Of a stretch of DNA of 13,379 nucleotides, positions 1-7,717 are shown in pieces. Location of the stretch: positions 1-13,379 of the forward strand of contig JAITAP010000268.1 of the NCBI GenBank assembly GCA_031284065.1, in the 5' to 3' direction. Each line of letters opens with the position of its first letter. Within the stretch, counting starts at the first letter, position 1. This DNA comes from Prevotellaceae bacterium (GTDB lineage: Bacteria; Bacteroidota; Bacteroidia; Bacteroidales; UBA932). The notes beneath the pieces were generated by a model that saw only the letters and a program-made list of their open reading frames with translations, ran no database searches and was not told the DNA's origin. The position numbers and the translations under genes are program-made.

Positions 1-38
1 AAGGGCAAATCATTTTTAGGGTCAAGGTAGCGGGGCAT
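1..38 (-). CDS. Rpn-family (PDDEXK_2) nuclease/transposase, N-terminal 12-13 codons only
   Basis: On the minus strand an ATG at 38-36 opens a frame that runs off the left edge of the window and reads MPRYLDPKNDLPF. This is the characteristic opening of Rpn-type proteins (recombination-promoting nuclease / 'PD-(D/E)XK nuclease family transposase'), which typically begin M-x-R-Y-L-x-P-K-N-D-L-x-F. Members are PD-(D/E)XK nucleases linked to RecA-independent recombination and are often present in many copies in Bacteroidales genomes. The catalytic residues lie outside the window, so I cannot tell whether the gene is intact. The start is supported by a well-matched Bacteroidetes promoter at 71-102 on the same strand, which would give a leader of about 25-30 bases. 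The gene is divergent from the lipoprotein peptidase. Family assignment rests on only 13 residues. Confidence 0.68.
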   Translation of the reverse strand, partial: MPRYLDPKNDLP

Positions 39-70
39 TGCTTTACGTTTTACGGGTTGAATTTCTGCCC

Positions 71-102
71 CAAAGATATGTTTTTTATCCCGTATCGCCA
101 AA
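71..102 (-). promoter_or_regulatory. Bacteroidetes-type promoter for the leftward Rpn-family gene
   Basis: Reading the minus strand, TTTG (102-99) is followed after exactly 20 bases by TATCTTTG (78-71), a full match to the primary sigma (SigABfr) consensus TTTG-N19-21-TAnnTTTG. Transcription would begin near position 65, just upstream of the ATG at 38. Confidence 0.62.
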
Positions 103-154
103 AATAAAGAATTTTTGAGCTGCGCGAAGCGGCTCTATTTTCGGAAGAAAATGC

Positions 155-162
155 TATATTTG
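155..162 (+). promoter_or_regulatory. -7 promoter element for the lipoprotein peptidase
   Basis: TATATTTG matches the Bacteroidetes -7 consensus TAnnTTTG and lies 28 bases before the ATG at 191. No good TTTG -33 box sits at the usual distance; the nearest T-run (TTTT, 137-140) is only 14 bases upstream. The promoter is therefore weaker or less certain than the one facing the other way. Confidence 0.4.
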
Positions 163-190
163 CTTTTTTTAAATTTTAAATCCTTGCGTT

Positions 191-2248
191 ATGAAGCTGA
201 CAACCCTTACCTGTCTTGCTGCCGTGACTGCGCCGTTGCTGTCGTGCAGCGGTCTGCAACGCAGCAACAATGAAACAACCATGAGCAGTAATCCCCGTAT
301 CGCGGCGCAGGCGCTTGATTCGCTCAAGGCTCGCTACCCCAATCTTGACGAGTCCCGCGCCGCCAAGGGCGTTGCGCAGGCAGCAGCGCTATGGCGCACG
401 AGCGACGGCAGCGCAGAACGCTTTGCTGATTTCTGCGTAAGCGAATACGTGAACGACGAAGCCGAGCGTCGGACGCTGTTTGAAAAAATGTCGGACAAGC
501 TCGAGCTCGTTTGGGGCTACTTCAACGTGCTTGACCTTAAGCTGAAGCAGCCTCGCGACGAAGCCGGCGGCGAGCCTGCAAAAATCGACATGGAAATGGC
601 CGGATACGACGTGGCGGCGCACTTCAACGATGATATGTTTGCCTCAAAGGTTGCCTTTACGATTATTCTCAACTTCCCCTCGTACAGCTTGAGCGAAAAA
701 CGGCAGCTGGGCGAGGGCTGGACGGCTTTGCAGTGGGGGTACGCGCGTATGGGGGATGTGTTTGCCACGCGCGTTCCCGCCGAGCTGAAGCTGGCCACGG
801 CAAAGGTAAACGCCGAAGCCGAAGCTTACGTGTCCGGCTACAACATTGCCATGGGGGCGCTGCGCAGCGAGGCTGATGAAGCGCTCTTCCCCGCCGATAT
901 GTTGCTCATCTCGCACTGGGGCTTGCGCGACGAGCTAAAGGCATGTTACGCCGATGCGCAGCGCGGGCTCGAAAAGCAGCGCATGATTTACGCCGTAATG
1001 GAGCGCATTGTGGAGCAGCAAATACCGGGTAAGGTTATCAACAACGGAGGCGTGCAGTGGAAGCCGTACAGCAACAAAGTTCTTGAAAACGGCAGGGAAG
1101 TCGGCGCACCGCGCGAGCCGGATACGCGCTACGAGACGCTCCTCCGCACGTTCGGTGCGCTGCACGCCGAAGACCGCTATACGCCGCAGCGCCCCACCTA
1201 CCTCCGGCGCGCCTTTGAGGGCGATATGGAGTTTTCGGTGGAGGAAGTCAGGGAAATGTACGTCCGGCTTATATCATCCGGCGTGGTGGCGGAAGTCGCG
1301 CAGCTGATAGCGCAGCGCCTTGGGCGGCCGCTGGAGCCGTTCGATATATGGTACGACGGCTTTAAGGCGCGTAGCGGCATCCCTGAGAGCGAGCTGAGCG
1401 CACAAACGGCAAAGCTGTACCCTACGGCAGCTGACTTTGAGCGGGGGCTGCCCGATATTTTACGCCGTCTGGGCTTTTCCGCCTCCGACGCGCAGCGCAT
1501 TTGCGGCAAGGTTGAGGTGGACGCCGCACGCGGCTCCGGCCACGCATGGGGCGCTATGATGAAGGACGACAAGGCGCACCTGCGCACGCGCGTTGCGGCA
1601 GGCGGAATGGACTACAAGGGATACAACATTGCCATGCACGAGTTTGGGCACAACGTGGAGCAAACTATCAGCCTGCACGACGTGGAGTACTACATGATGA
1701 ACGGCGTGCCCAACACCGCCTTTACTGAGGCGCTGGCGTTTGTTTTTCAGAGGCGCGATTTGGACATGCTGGGCGTTAGCGAAAAAAATCCGGATAAAAA
1801 TCTCCTGAATACGCTGGACGTTTTTTGGGGATGCTACGAAATTATGGGCGTGTCGCTCGTGGACATAGCCGTGTGGGAGTGGCTGTACGCAAACCCTGCC
1901 GCCACCCCCGCGCAGCTCAAGGAAAACGTGCTGCGCATTGCCCGCAAGGTTTGGAACGACTACTACGCGCCGACGCTGGGTACGCCGGACTCGCCCATAC
2001 TCGCCATATACTCGCACATGCTAAGCTACCCGCTGTACCTCTCCAGCTACCCAATGGGGCATCTCATCCAGTTTCAGCTTGAGGAGCGCCTGCGGGGCAA
2101 AAATCTTGCAGACGAAGCGTTGCGCATCTACCGCATGGGGCGGCTCACCCCGCAGCTGTGGATGAAGCGCGCCACCGGCAGCGAGGTGAACGTTGAGCAT
2201 ACGCTGAAAGCAGCGTCGGAAGCCGTGAGGAAAATAAACGCCCGCTGA
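191..2248 (+). CDS. Surface or periplasmic lipoprotein zinc metallopeptidase, M3-like (gluzincin)
   Basis: The 685-residue product begins with a lipoprotein signal peptide ending in the lipobox LLSC (Cys19), so it should be lipid-anchored on the outer or inner membrane facing the periplasm or surface. The zinc site is visible: H483-E-F-G-H487 supplies two histidine ligands and the catalytic Glu484. The third ligand is probably Glu513 in TAFTEALAF, 26 residues after the second His, which is the spacing seen in peptidase family M3 (thimet oligopeptidase/PepF type). Upstream, the segment around 445-455 (AARGSGHAWGA) sits where M3 enzymes carry their Gly-rich motif. The length also suits M3. It presumably trims peptides, but the substrate is unknown. 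Sequence after HEFGH (NVEQ rather than ALH) departs from classical M3, so it may be a distinct branch. It is transcribed alone and is convergent with topA. Confidence 0.72.
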   Translation: MKLTTLTCLAAVTAPLLSCSGLQRSNNETTMSSNPRIAAQALDSLKARYPNLDESRAAKGVAQAAALWRTSDGSAERFADFCVSEYVNDEAERRTLFEKMSDKLELVWGYFNVLDLKLKQPRDEAGGEPAKIDMEMAGYDVAAHFNDDMFASKVAFTIILNFPSYSLSEKRQLGEGWTALQWGYARMGDVFATRVPAELKLATAKVNAEAEAYVSGYNIAMGALRSEADEALFPADMLLISHWGLRDELKACYADAQRGLEKQRMIYAVMERIVEQQIPGKVINNGGVQWKPYSNKVLENGREVGAPREPDTRYETLLRTFGALHAEDRYTPQRPTYLRRAFEGDMEFSVEEVREMYVRLISSGVVAEVAQLIAQRLGRPLEPFDIWYDGFKARSGIPESELSAQTAKLYPTAADFERGLPDILRRLGFSASDAQRICGKVEVDAARGSGHAWGAMMKDDKAHLRTRVAAGGMDYKGYNIAMHEFGHNVEQTISLHDVEYYMMNGVPNTAFTEALAFVFQRRDLDMLGVSEKNPDKNLLNTLDVFWGCYEIMGVSLVDIAVWEWLYANPAATPAQLKENVLRIARKVWNDYYAPTLGTPDSPILAIYSHMLSYPLYLSSYPMGHLIQFQLEERLRGKNLADEALRIYRMGRLTPQLWMKRATGSEVNVEHTLKAASEAVRKINAR

Positions 2249-2275
2249 GCCGAGCTGCACGGCGCGTTGAAAGGT

Positions 2276-2305
2276 ACAAAAAAAAATGCAATTTTGTCGT
2301 TTTTT
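2276..2305 (+). terminator. Possible weak terminator after the peptidase gene
   Basis: ACAAAA (2276-2281) pairs with TTTTGT (2292-2297), and a run of six T follows at 2300-2305. The stem is A/T-rich and weak, so this is a tentative call based only on position and the T tract. Confidence 0.25.
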
Positions 2306-2325
2306 CGGATGATTTTTATCCGGAT

Positions 2326-2378
2326 GGCAAATGTATTGCAAGGAGGCAGAAGCGGCCGTTAATGGCCGCTAATTTGCC
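2326..2378. repeat. Nested inverted repeats between convergent genes, possible bidirectional terminator
   Basis: A perfect 7-bp inverted repeat, AGCGGCC/GGCCGCT (2351-2357 and 2364-2370), encloses GTTAAT. Further out, GGCAAAT (2326-2332) is complementary to ATTTGCC (2372-2378), so a larger structure with an 18-base bulge can form. It lies between the stop codons of two convergent genes, where a bidirectional terminator is expected. Neither strand has a convincing U tract directly after the stem. Confidence 0.45.
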
Positions 2379-2417
2379 AAAGACGGGCGCTCCGGCAGCA
2401 GGGCAGAGTGACGAAAA

Positions 2418-4850
2418 TCAGGCATTCTTTTTTTTCGTTGCCGCTTTCGTTGTTGCGGTCTTTGCGGTGGTCGCTTTTTTTGCTGCCGAAGCTTTTGTTG
2501 TCGTGGCTTTTGCTGCCGCAGGTTTTTTGGCCGCAGCTTTTTTGGCAAAGCGGGATTTTCGCGGCGTGCTGCCCTCCTGCTGCGACATGATTTCTACGCA
2601 CTCTTCATAAGTCAGCGCGGAGGGGTCAATATTTTTGGGCAGCTTGTAGTTAATTCCGGCGCAGGTAATGTAGGGGCCAAAACGTCCGTTGAGCACTTGC
2701 AGCTCCTCATTTTCGGCAAAAGTTTTTATTACCTTTTCGCGCTCCATCTTGCGCTTCTCCTCAATAAGCTCTACGGCTCGCTCAAGGGTAATCGTCATTG
2801 GGTTGTCCACGTTGCGCTTGAGCGAGGTGAATTTTTCGTCGTGGCGCACGTACGGCCCAAAGCGTCCTATGGCTACAGTTACCGGTTTTTCCTCGTAGTC
2901 GCCAAGAGTGCGGGGCAGCTCAAATAGCTTGAGCGCCTCCTCAAGCGTAATGGTTTCGATGAGCTGTCCCTTTTGCAGGTTGGCGTACTGCGGCTTTTGT
3001 TCGCCTTCGCTTTCGCCAAGCTGCGCCAAAGGTCCAAAGCGGCCAATGCGCACAATGACCTCTTTTCCTGTTTTGGGGTCAACGCCCAGCCTGCGCTCGG
3101 CGGTGGCGCGCTGCGAATTTTGAAGCGCATCCTCTACTTTTTCATGAAATATTTGGTAGAAGTCATCTATCATCTTGTTCCATATAATCTTACCATCTGC
3201 AATTTCGTCAAACTCCTCCTCAACTTTGGCGGTAAAGCTGAAATCCATTACTCTTGGGAAGTGCTCCACAAGGTAATCCGTAACCACCATGCCGATGTCG
3301 CTGGGGAAAAGTTTTGCCCTTTCAGCGCCCGTAATTTCCGACAGAACTTTTTCGGTAATTTTTCCGTTTGTGAGCGTATGCTGCTTGTAGGGGCGCACTT
3401 GTCCCTCGCGGTCTTCCTTGAGCACGTATCCACGCGCAATGACCGTAGAAATGGTAGGCGCGTATGTTGACGGACGACCAATGCCCAGCTCTTCGAGCTT
3501 TTTCACCAGCGTAGCCTCAGTGTAGCGCGGCGGACGCTGCGTAAAGCGCTCGGTAGCCACTATGCTGTTGGCTTGCAAGATTTGCCCTGCCTGCATGGGG
3601 GGGAGAAGCCCCGCGCTGTCGGCGTCGTTTTCGTCATCCTGCGACTCCATGTACACTTTGAGAAATCCGTCAAAAAGCATCACCTCGCCGTTGGCAACAA
3701 ACTTTTCCGTAGCGCCCGATATGCCAATGGTTACTATTGTTCGCTCCAGAACGGCTTCGCTCATTTGCGAGGCGATGGCGCGCTTCCAGATAAGCTCGTA
3801 GAGGCGTCTCTCCTGCGCGTCTGCGCTGATGGTTTGGTTGTTCATGTACGAGGGTCTGATAGCCTCGTGCGCTTCCTGCGCGCCTTTCGACTTTGTGGTG
3901 TAGCGCCGCGTGTGCAGGTATTTTTCGCCGTACATTTCGAGGATGGCGCTTTTTGCTGAGGCAAGAGCCTGCTCCGAAAGGTTCACCGAGTCCGTACGCA
4001 TGTAGGTAATGTAGCCCGCCTCGTACAGGCGCTGCGCAACAGCCATAGTCTGGCTCACCGAGAATCCCAGCTTGCGGCTTGCCTCCTGCTGGAGGGTTGA
4101 GGTGGTGAAGGGCGCGGTTGGCGTTCTTTTTGCCGGCTTTTTTTCGACGGATTCCACCGTAAACGTAGCGTCCACGCACTTTTCCAGTAGCTCAAGCGCC
4201 GCTTTTTCGTTGCTGAACTTTTGCGACGCATCTGCCTTAATTGGCGCTTTGTCGGCAAAAAATGTTCCGGCAACTTTGAAAAAGCTTTCGGTGGTGAAGA
4301 CAAGTATTTCGCGCTCGCGGTCAACAATGAGGCGCACGGCGACCGACTGCACGCGCCCTGCGGAGAGCGAAGCTTTAATTTTTTTCCACAGCACGGGCGA
4401 CAATTCATACCCCACCAGCCGGTCGAGCACGCGGCGAGCTTGCTGCGCGTTCACCAAGTTAATATCAACGCCGCGCGGATGCTGAATGGCGTTAAGTATG
4501 GCGTCTTTGGTGATTTCGTGAAACACGATTCGCTTGGTTTTTTCCGGGTCGAGCTTCAGCGCCTCCTGCAGGTGCCATGCAATGGCTTCTCCTTCTCGGT
4601 CTTCATCGGAAGCCAGCCATACCGTTTTGGCGGTTTTGGAGTGCTTGCGCAGCTCGGCGACAATTTTTTCCTTTCCCTCCGAAATAACGTACTGCGGCTG
4701 GTATCCGTGCTGAAAATCGACGCTCATGTCTCTTTTTTGCAAATCGCGAATATGCCCAAAGCTGGATATAACGAGGTAATCCTTCCCCAAGAATTTTTCT
4801 ATGGTTTTCGCCTTAGCCGGCGACTCAACAATGACTAAATTTTCTGACAT
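2418..4850 (-). CDS. topA: DNA topoisomerase I (type IA)
   Basis: The enzyme relaxes negatively supercoiled DNA by cutting and resealing one strand. The 810-residue product opens with a TOPRIM domain: Glu9 in IVESPAKAKTIEKFLG, and the metal-binding D82-x-D84-x-E86 in SDEDREGE. The catalytic tyrosine is Tyr283 in ITYMRTDS, with Arg285 beside it. Instead of the Cys4 zinc ribbons of E. coli TopA, the C-terminal part shows three GRFGP repeats (IGRFGPLAQL, IGRFGPYVRH, NGRFGPYITC), the Topo_C_Rpt type common in Bacteroidetes. The last roughly 46 residues (765-810) are almost only Lys, Ala and Thr, a histone-H1-like tail likely to bind DNA without sequence specificity. The ATG at 4850 places VIVESPAK at the normal distance from the N terminus. 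The gene is divergent from the PBP gene. Confidence 0.97.
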   Translation of the reverse strand: MSENLVIVESPAKAKTIEKFLGKDYLVISSFGHIRDLQKRDMSVDFQHGYQPQYVISEGKEKIVAELRKHSKTAKTVWLASDEDREGEAIAWHLQEALKLDPEKTKRIVFHEITKDAILNAIQHPRGVDINLVNAQQARRVLDRLVGYELSPVLWKKIKASLSAGRVQSVAVRLIVDREREILVFTTESFFKVAGTFFADKAPIKADASQKFSNEKAALELLEKCVDATFTVESVEKKPAKRTPTAPFTTSTLQQEASRKLGFSVSQTMAVAQRLYEAGYITYMRTDSVNLSEQALASAKSAILEMYGEKYLHTRRYTTKSKGAQEAHEAIRPSYMNNQTISADAQERRLYELIWKRAIASQMSEAVLERTIVTIGISGATEKFVANGEVMLFDGFLKVYMESQDDENDADSAGLLPPMQAGQILQANSIVATERFTQRPPRYTEATLVKKLEELGIGRPSTYAPTISTVIARGYVLKEDREGQVRPYKQHTLTNGKITEKVLSEITGAERAKLFPSDIGMVVTDYLVEHFPRVMDFSFTAKVEEEFDEIADGKIIWNKMIDDFYQIFHEKVEDALQNSQRATAERRLGVDPKTGKEVIVRIGRFGPLAQLGESEGEQKPQYANLQKGQLIETITLEEALKLFELPRTLGDYEEKPVTVAIGRFGPYVRHDEKFTSLKRNVDNPMTITLERAVELIEEKRKMEREKVIKTFAENEELQVLNGRFGPYITCAGINYKLPKNIDPSALTYEECVEIMSQQEGSTPRKSRFAKKAAAKKPAAAKATTTKASAAKKATTAKTATTKAATKKKNA
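2421..2558 (-). repeat. Low-complexity coding repeat: Lys/Ala/Thr-rich tail of TopA
   Basis: Residues 765-810 of TopA consist of short repeated units such as KKAAAK, KATTTK and KATTAK. The DNA is correspondingly repetitive (runs of GCC/GCA/ACG and AAA codons), which makes the stretch prone to slippage and creates open but meaningless frames on the other strand. Confidence 0.7.
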
Positions 4851-4903
4851 TTTGCTGTTTCTTTATAGGTTTAACTACTCATGAACTTTAGAAAATGTAC
4901 GTA

Positions 4904-4925
4904 TTGCCGCGCATTGCAGCGGCAA
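4904..4925 (-). promoter_or_regulatory. GC-rich hairpin in the topA leader
   Basis: TTGCCGC (4904-4910) and GCGGCAA (4919-4925) form a perfect 7-bp stem around an 8-base loop, about 55-75 bases upstream of the topA ATG. It stands out in an AT-rich gap and would be inside the topA mRNA if transcription starts near 4977. Its role is unknown. Confidence 0.45.
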
Positions 4926-4982
4926 CATCGTTTTCATTTTCAAATTTTTCAAGCTCCGGATTTTCCTTCCCGAATTTGACCA

Positions 4983-5014
4983 CAAAGTAAAACATTAAAA
5001 CTTGTACGTTCAAA
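4983..5014 (-). promoter_or_regulatory. Candidate topA promoter
   Basis: On the minus strand TTTG (5014-5011) is followed after 20 bases by TTACTTTG (4990-4983). This matches TAnnTTTG except at the second base. The implied 5' leader is roughly 125 bases. The mismatch falls at a normally conserved base, so the call is moderate. Confidence 0.4.
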
Positions 5015-5040
5015 ATTTTTAACTGATTTTTAACACTATA

Positions 5041-5075
5041 GTTGGGGGAGAATACGGAATTAAAGCCTACTTTTG
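5041..5075 (+). promoter_or_regulatory. Candidate promoter for the class A PBP gene
   Basis: TACTTTTG (5068-5075) matches the -7 consensus TAnnTTTG exactly and would start transcription about 25 bases before the ATG at 5106. The best -33 match is GTTG at 5041-5044, 23 bases upstream, a little far and with one mismatch. Confidence 0.45.
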
Positions 5076-5105
5076 AGGCACAAAAAACATAGTGGTTTGT
5101 AAGTT

Positions 5106-7475
5106 ATGACGAAAAAAAGTAGTACGAAAAAAAAATGGTTTGCCGCCATCCTTTGGAGCGTAATAGTATTCCCTGTTATTTTCTTAGTTATCATGCTCGC
5201 GCTGGTCAGCCGTGAGTATTTTGGCGCTATGCCTACGTTTGCGGAGCTCGAAAACCCCAAAAGCAACGCAGCGTCCGAAGTGTACTCCGAAGACCAGAAG
5301 CTGCTCGGCACTTTTCACGTCGAGAACCGTTCGTTTATCAACTTCGAGGACATTTCGCCCAACCTCATCAAGGCTGTTATTGCAACGGAAGACGTGCGCT
5401 TTGTCAACCATTTCGGTGTAGACCTTGTGGGGCTGATGCGCGTGGCGGTGCGCACGGTGGCGCTGGGCGACAGAAGTCAGGGCGGCGGCAGCACCATTAC
5501 GCAGCAACTTGCCAAAAACCTCTTCCCACGCAACACCAACGAGTACGGCAACTCGTTTGACAAGTACAGCTCGCTGCTCATTGCCAAGCTCAAGGAGTGG
5601 ATTACGGCGGTGAAGCTGGAGCGCAACTACACCAAAAACGAAATTGTAGCCATGTACCTCAACGTAATCCCGTTTGGGAGCAACGCCTTTGGGATAAGCG
5701 CAGCGGCGGCAACGTTTTTCGACAAGCAGCCCTTGCAGCTCAACGTTGAAGAGGCAGCGTTGCTGGCCGGCGTAGTCAACGCGCCAACGCGCTACAGCCC
5801 CGTGCGCAACCCCGACAACGCCCTGCAACGCCGCAACTTTGTAATGCGGCAAATGGTGCGCGCCGGCTACCTGAACCACGAAAGCTACACCATACTAAGC
5901 GACAAGCCTATTGCCCTGAAGTTTCAGCAAAAAGACCACAACACCGGGCTGGCAACCTACTTCAGAGAGCGCGTGCGCCAAACCATGAACGCGCGGCAGC
6001 CGGAACGCTCGCGCTACGCCGCTGAGGAAGACTATGCGACCGATTCGATAGAGTGGGAAAAAAATCCGCTGTATGGCTGGTGCCACAAAAACAAAAAGCC
6101 CGGAAACGTACCCTACGACGTGAACCGCGACGGGCTGAAAATTTACACCACAATAAACTCCAAAATGCAGCAGTATGCGGAAGAGGCGCTGGTGCAGCAC
6201 CTCAAGTACAGCCTTCAACCCGCGCTCAACCAAGAAATAAAAATGAAAGGCGGGCGTATTTTCGGCGCCAACATGACCCGTGAGCAGGAGCAAGAGTATA
6301 TCACGCGAGCCATTAAGCAAACCGAGCGCTACCGCGTGCTGCGCGTTGCCGGCTGGTCGATGGACAAAATTATGGCAAACTTCCGCACGCCAACGGAAAT
6401 GGTCGTTTTTACGTGGAATGGAGAAGCTACGGTGAAAATGTCGCCGCTGGATTCACTCAAGTACTACAAATCCTTTTTACGCGCCGCTTTCATGGCAATG
6501 GATCCGCATACGGGATACATCAAGGCATACGTGGGTGGCCCCAACTTCAAATACTTCAAGTACGACTTGGTGAAGCAAAGCAAGCGTCAGGTGGGCTCTA
6601 CCATAAAGCCTTTCCTGTACACGCTCGCCATGCAGGAGGGATTTCACCCCTGCTACAAGGTGCCAAACATTCCGCAAACCTTTGTGATGGGAGACTCCAC
6701 GTGGACTCCCAAAAACGCCTCGCCAACAGCCTACGACGGAAAAATGGTAACGCTCAAGTGGGGGCTGTCGCTCAGCGTGAATAACATTTCGGCGTGGCTC
6801 ATCAAGCAGTTCAACCCGCAAAACGTGGTGGACTTGTGCCATAAAATGGGCATAACCAGCCATATACCTCCCGTAAATTCAATATTTCTCGGAACAGCGG
6901 AAATATCTCTTTCCGAAATGGTCAACGCTTACTCCACGTTTGCCAACAAGGGCGTTCGCGTGATGCCCATGATGGTAACCCGCATAGAAGACCGCAACGG
7001 GAACGTGCTGTCCGTTTTTGGCGCTACGCCAAAAACCGAAGCCATAAGCGAGCAGACGGCTTACCTCATGACCAACTTGCTGCAAGGCGTGGTCAACAGC
7101 GGTACGGCTGCGCGGCTGCGCGGTGTTTACATGCTGAAAGGCGCTATAGGCGGAAAAACCGGCACAACGCAAAACCAATCGGACGGGTGGTTTATGGGGA
7201 TTACGCCTCAGCTTGCCGCCGGCGTGTGGGTGGGGTGCGAAGACCGCTCGGTGCACTTTGAGAGCCTGCGCACAGGCGGCGGCGCAAATTCGGGGTTACC
7301 CATATTCGGCATTTTCCTGAGCAAGGTGTATGCAGACCCCTCCCTCCACATTTCGGAGAATACGCACTTTGAAGCGCCGCTCAACATGCGGGCGGTTAAC
7401 CTCGATTGCAGCGCTTATGAAGAAAATGAAAGCAAAGGGCAGCGGAAAAAGTTAATAGATGACGAATTTTTTTAG
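5106..7475 (+). CDS. mrcA: Class A penicillin-binding protein (PBP1A type), bifunctional peptidoglycan synthase
   Basis: This inner-membrane enzyme polymerises glycan strands from lipid II and crosslinks their stem peptides. The 789-residue product has a short basic cytoplasmic start (TKKSSTKKKW), one membrane segment at about residues 12-35, then a glycosyltransferase family 51 domain with catalytic Glu95-Asp96 in ATEDVRFVNHFG and the QGGGSTITQQ motif (125-134). The transpeptidase domain carries all three active-site motifs: S498-T-I-K501 (acyl-enzyme serine), S557-V-N559 and K684-T-G-T-T688. Both activities should be intact. The length is normal for PBP1A, and the C terminus ends in a short charged tail (KLIDDEFF). 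The gene appears monocistronic, divergent from topA. The symbol follows the E. coli name for the family; local nomenclature may differ. Confidence 0.95.
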   Translation: MTKKSSTKKKWFAAILWSVIVFPVIFLVIMLALVSREYFGAMPTFAELENPKSNAASEVYSEDQKLLGTFHVENRSFINFEDISPNLIKAVIATEDVRFVNHFGVDLVGLMRVAVRTVALGDRSQGGGSTITQQLAKNLFPRNTNEYGNSFDKYSSLLIAKLKEWITAVKLERNYTKNEIVAMYLNVIPFGSNAFGISAAAATFFDKQPLQLNVEEAALLAGVVNAPTRYSPVRNPDNALQRRNFVMRQMVRAGYLNHESYTILSDKPIALKFQQKDHNTGLATYFRERVRQTMNARQPERSRYAAEEDYATDSIEWEKNPLYGWCHKNKKPGNVPYDVNRDGLKIYTTINSKMQQYAEEALVQHLKYSLQPALNQEIKMKGGRIFGANMTREQEQEYITRAIKQTERYRVLRVAGWSMDKIMANFRTPTEMVVFTWNGEATVKMSPLDSLKYYKSFLRAAFMAMDPHTGYIKAYVGGPNFKYFKYDLVKQSKRQVGSTIKPFLYTLAMQEGFHPCYKVPNIPQTFVMGDSTWTPKNASPTAYDGKMVTLKWGLSLSVNNISAWLIKQFNPQNVVDLCHKMGITSHIPPVNSIFLGTAEISLSEMVNAYSTFANKGVRVMPMMVTRIEDRNGNVLSVFGATPKTEAISEQTAYLMTNLLQGVVNSGTAARLRGVYMLKGAIGGKTGTTQNQSDGWFMGITPQLAAGVWVGCEDRSVHFESLRTGGGANSGLPIFGIFLSKVYADPSLHISENTHFEAPLNMRAVNLDCSAYEENESKGQRKKLIDDEFF

Positions 7476-7717
7476 CGCCCGCCGCACAAGTAGACTTTTT
7501 GGAAAACGCCGTATAGCCCGGTAAAATCGGGAAATCCCCACAGGGATTGGGATTGTTTAAGTCCGTTTGAAAGCATATTTGAGATTTTTTCCCTTCTGAG
7601 CGACGGTTTGTAATTTTCAAACTCATAACACTCTCCGTCCACAATCAAATTCGGGCATTTACGCTCGTACTTTGCGCCTTTCAACTTTTCGAATACTTGC
7701 TGATATACGGGCAGCAC
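7472..7717 (-). pseudogene. Remnant of a CdiA-CT-like (tRNA nuclease type) toxin domain
   Basis: A minus-strand frame reads VYQQVFEKLKGAKYERK, then CPNLIVDGECYEFENY, then REKISNMLSNGLKQS (about 7717 down to 7550). The pattern 'G-[AT]-K-Y-x-x-K-C-P-[DN]-L-x-[VI]-[DN]-G-x-x-Y-E-x-E' followed by 'K-x-S-x-M-L-x-x-G-x-K-Q-S' is how I recall the CdiA C-terminal tRNase-like domain found in Bacteroidetes polymorphic toxins and phage-associated proteins. It looks decayed. An in-frame TAA (7732-7730) interrupts it upstream, where the same frame reads GSGIAVLPVG as the preceding part of such a domain might. After KQS the expected hydrophobic strand is missing and unrelated sequence runs to a stop overlapping the end of the PBP gene. 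The only start is a GTG with no visible ribosome site. It could instead be a small living gene; the family call is from memory of motifs. Confidence 0.5.
7533..7548. terminator. Hairpin downstream of the PBP gene
   Basis: AATCCC (7533-7538) and GGGATT (7543-7548) form a perfect 6-bp stem with a CACA loop, 58 bases after the PBP stop. A GATTGTTT stretch follows instead of a strong T run. It falls close to the point where the toxin-like homology on the other strand stops, so it may equally mark a rearrangement junction. Confidence 0.28.

Noticed and set aside
1460..2017. 185-codon minus-strand frame opposite the metallopeptidase
   Set aside because: It overlaps the zinc-site region of a convincing gene and has shadow-like composition without motifs.
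2306..2322. CGGAT/ATCCG hairpin as a terminator
   Set aside because: The stem is only 5 bp and its T run precedes it on the plus strand and becomes an A run after it on the minus strand, so it cannot be an intrinsic terminator in either direction.
2362..2610. Plus-strand open frame of 82 codons rich in Ala, Val and Phe
   Set aside because: It is the antisense of the Lys/Ala-rich tail of topA; the low-complexity DNA keeps several frames open by chance.
4891..4926. Alternative topA promoter using TACATTTT with GTTG upstream
   Set aside because: The -7 box lacks the final G, the -33 box is imperfect and the spacing is 23 bases; the candidate at 4983-5014 fits better.
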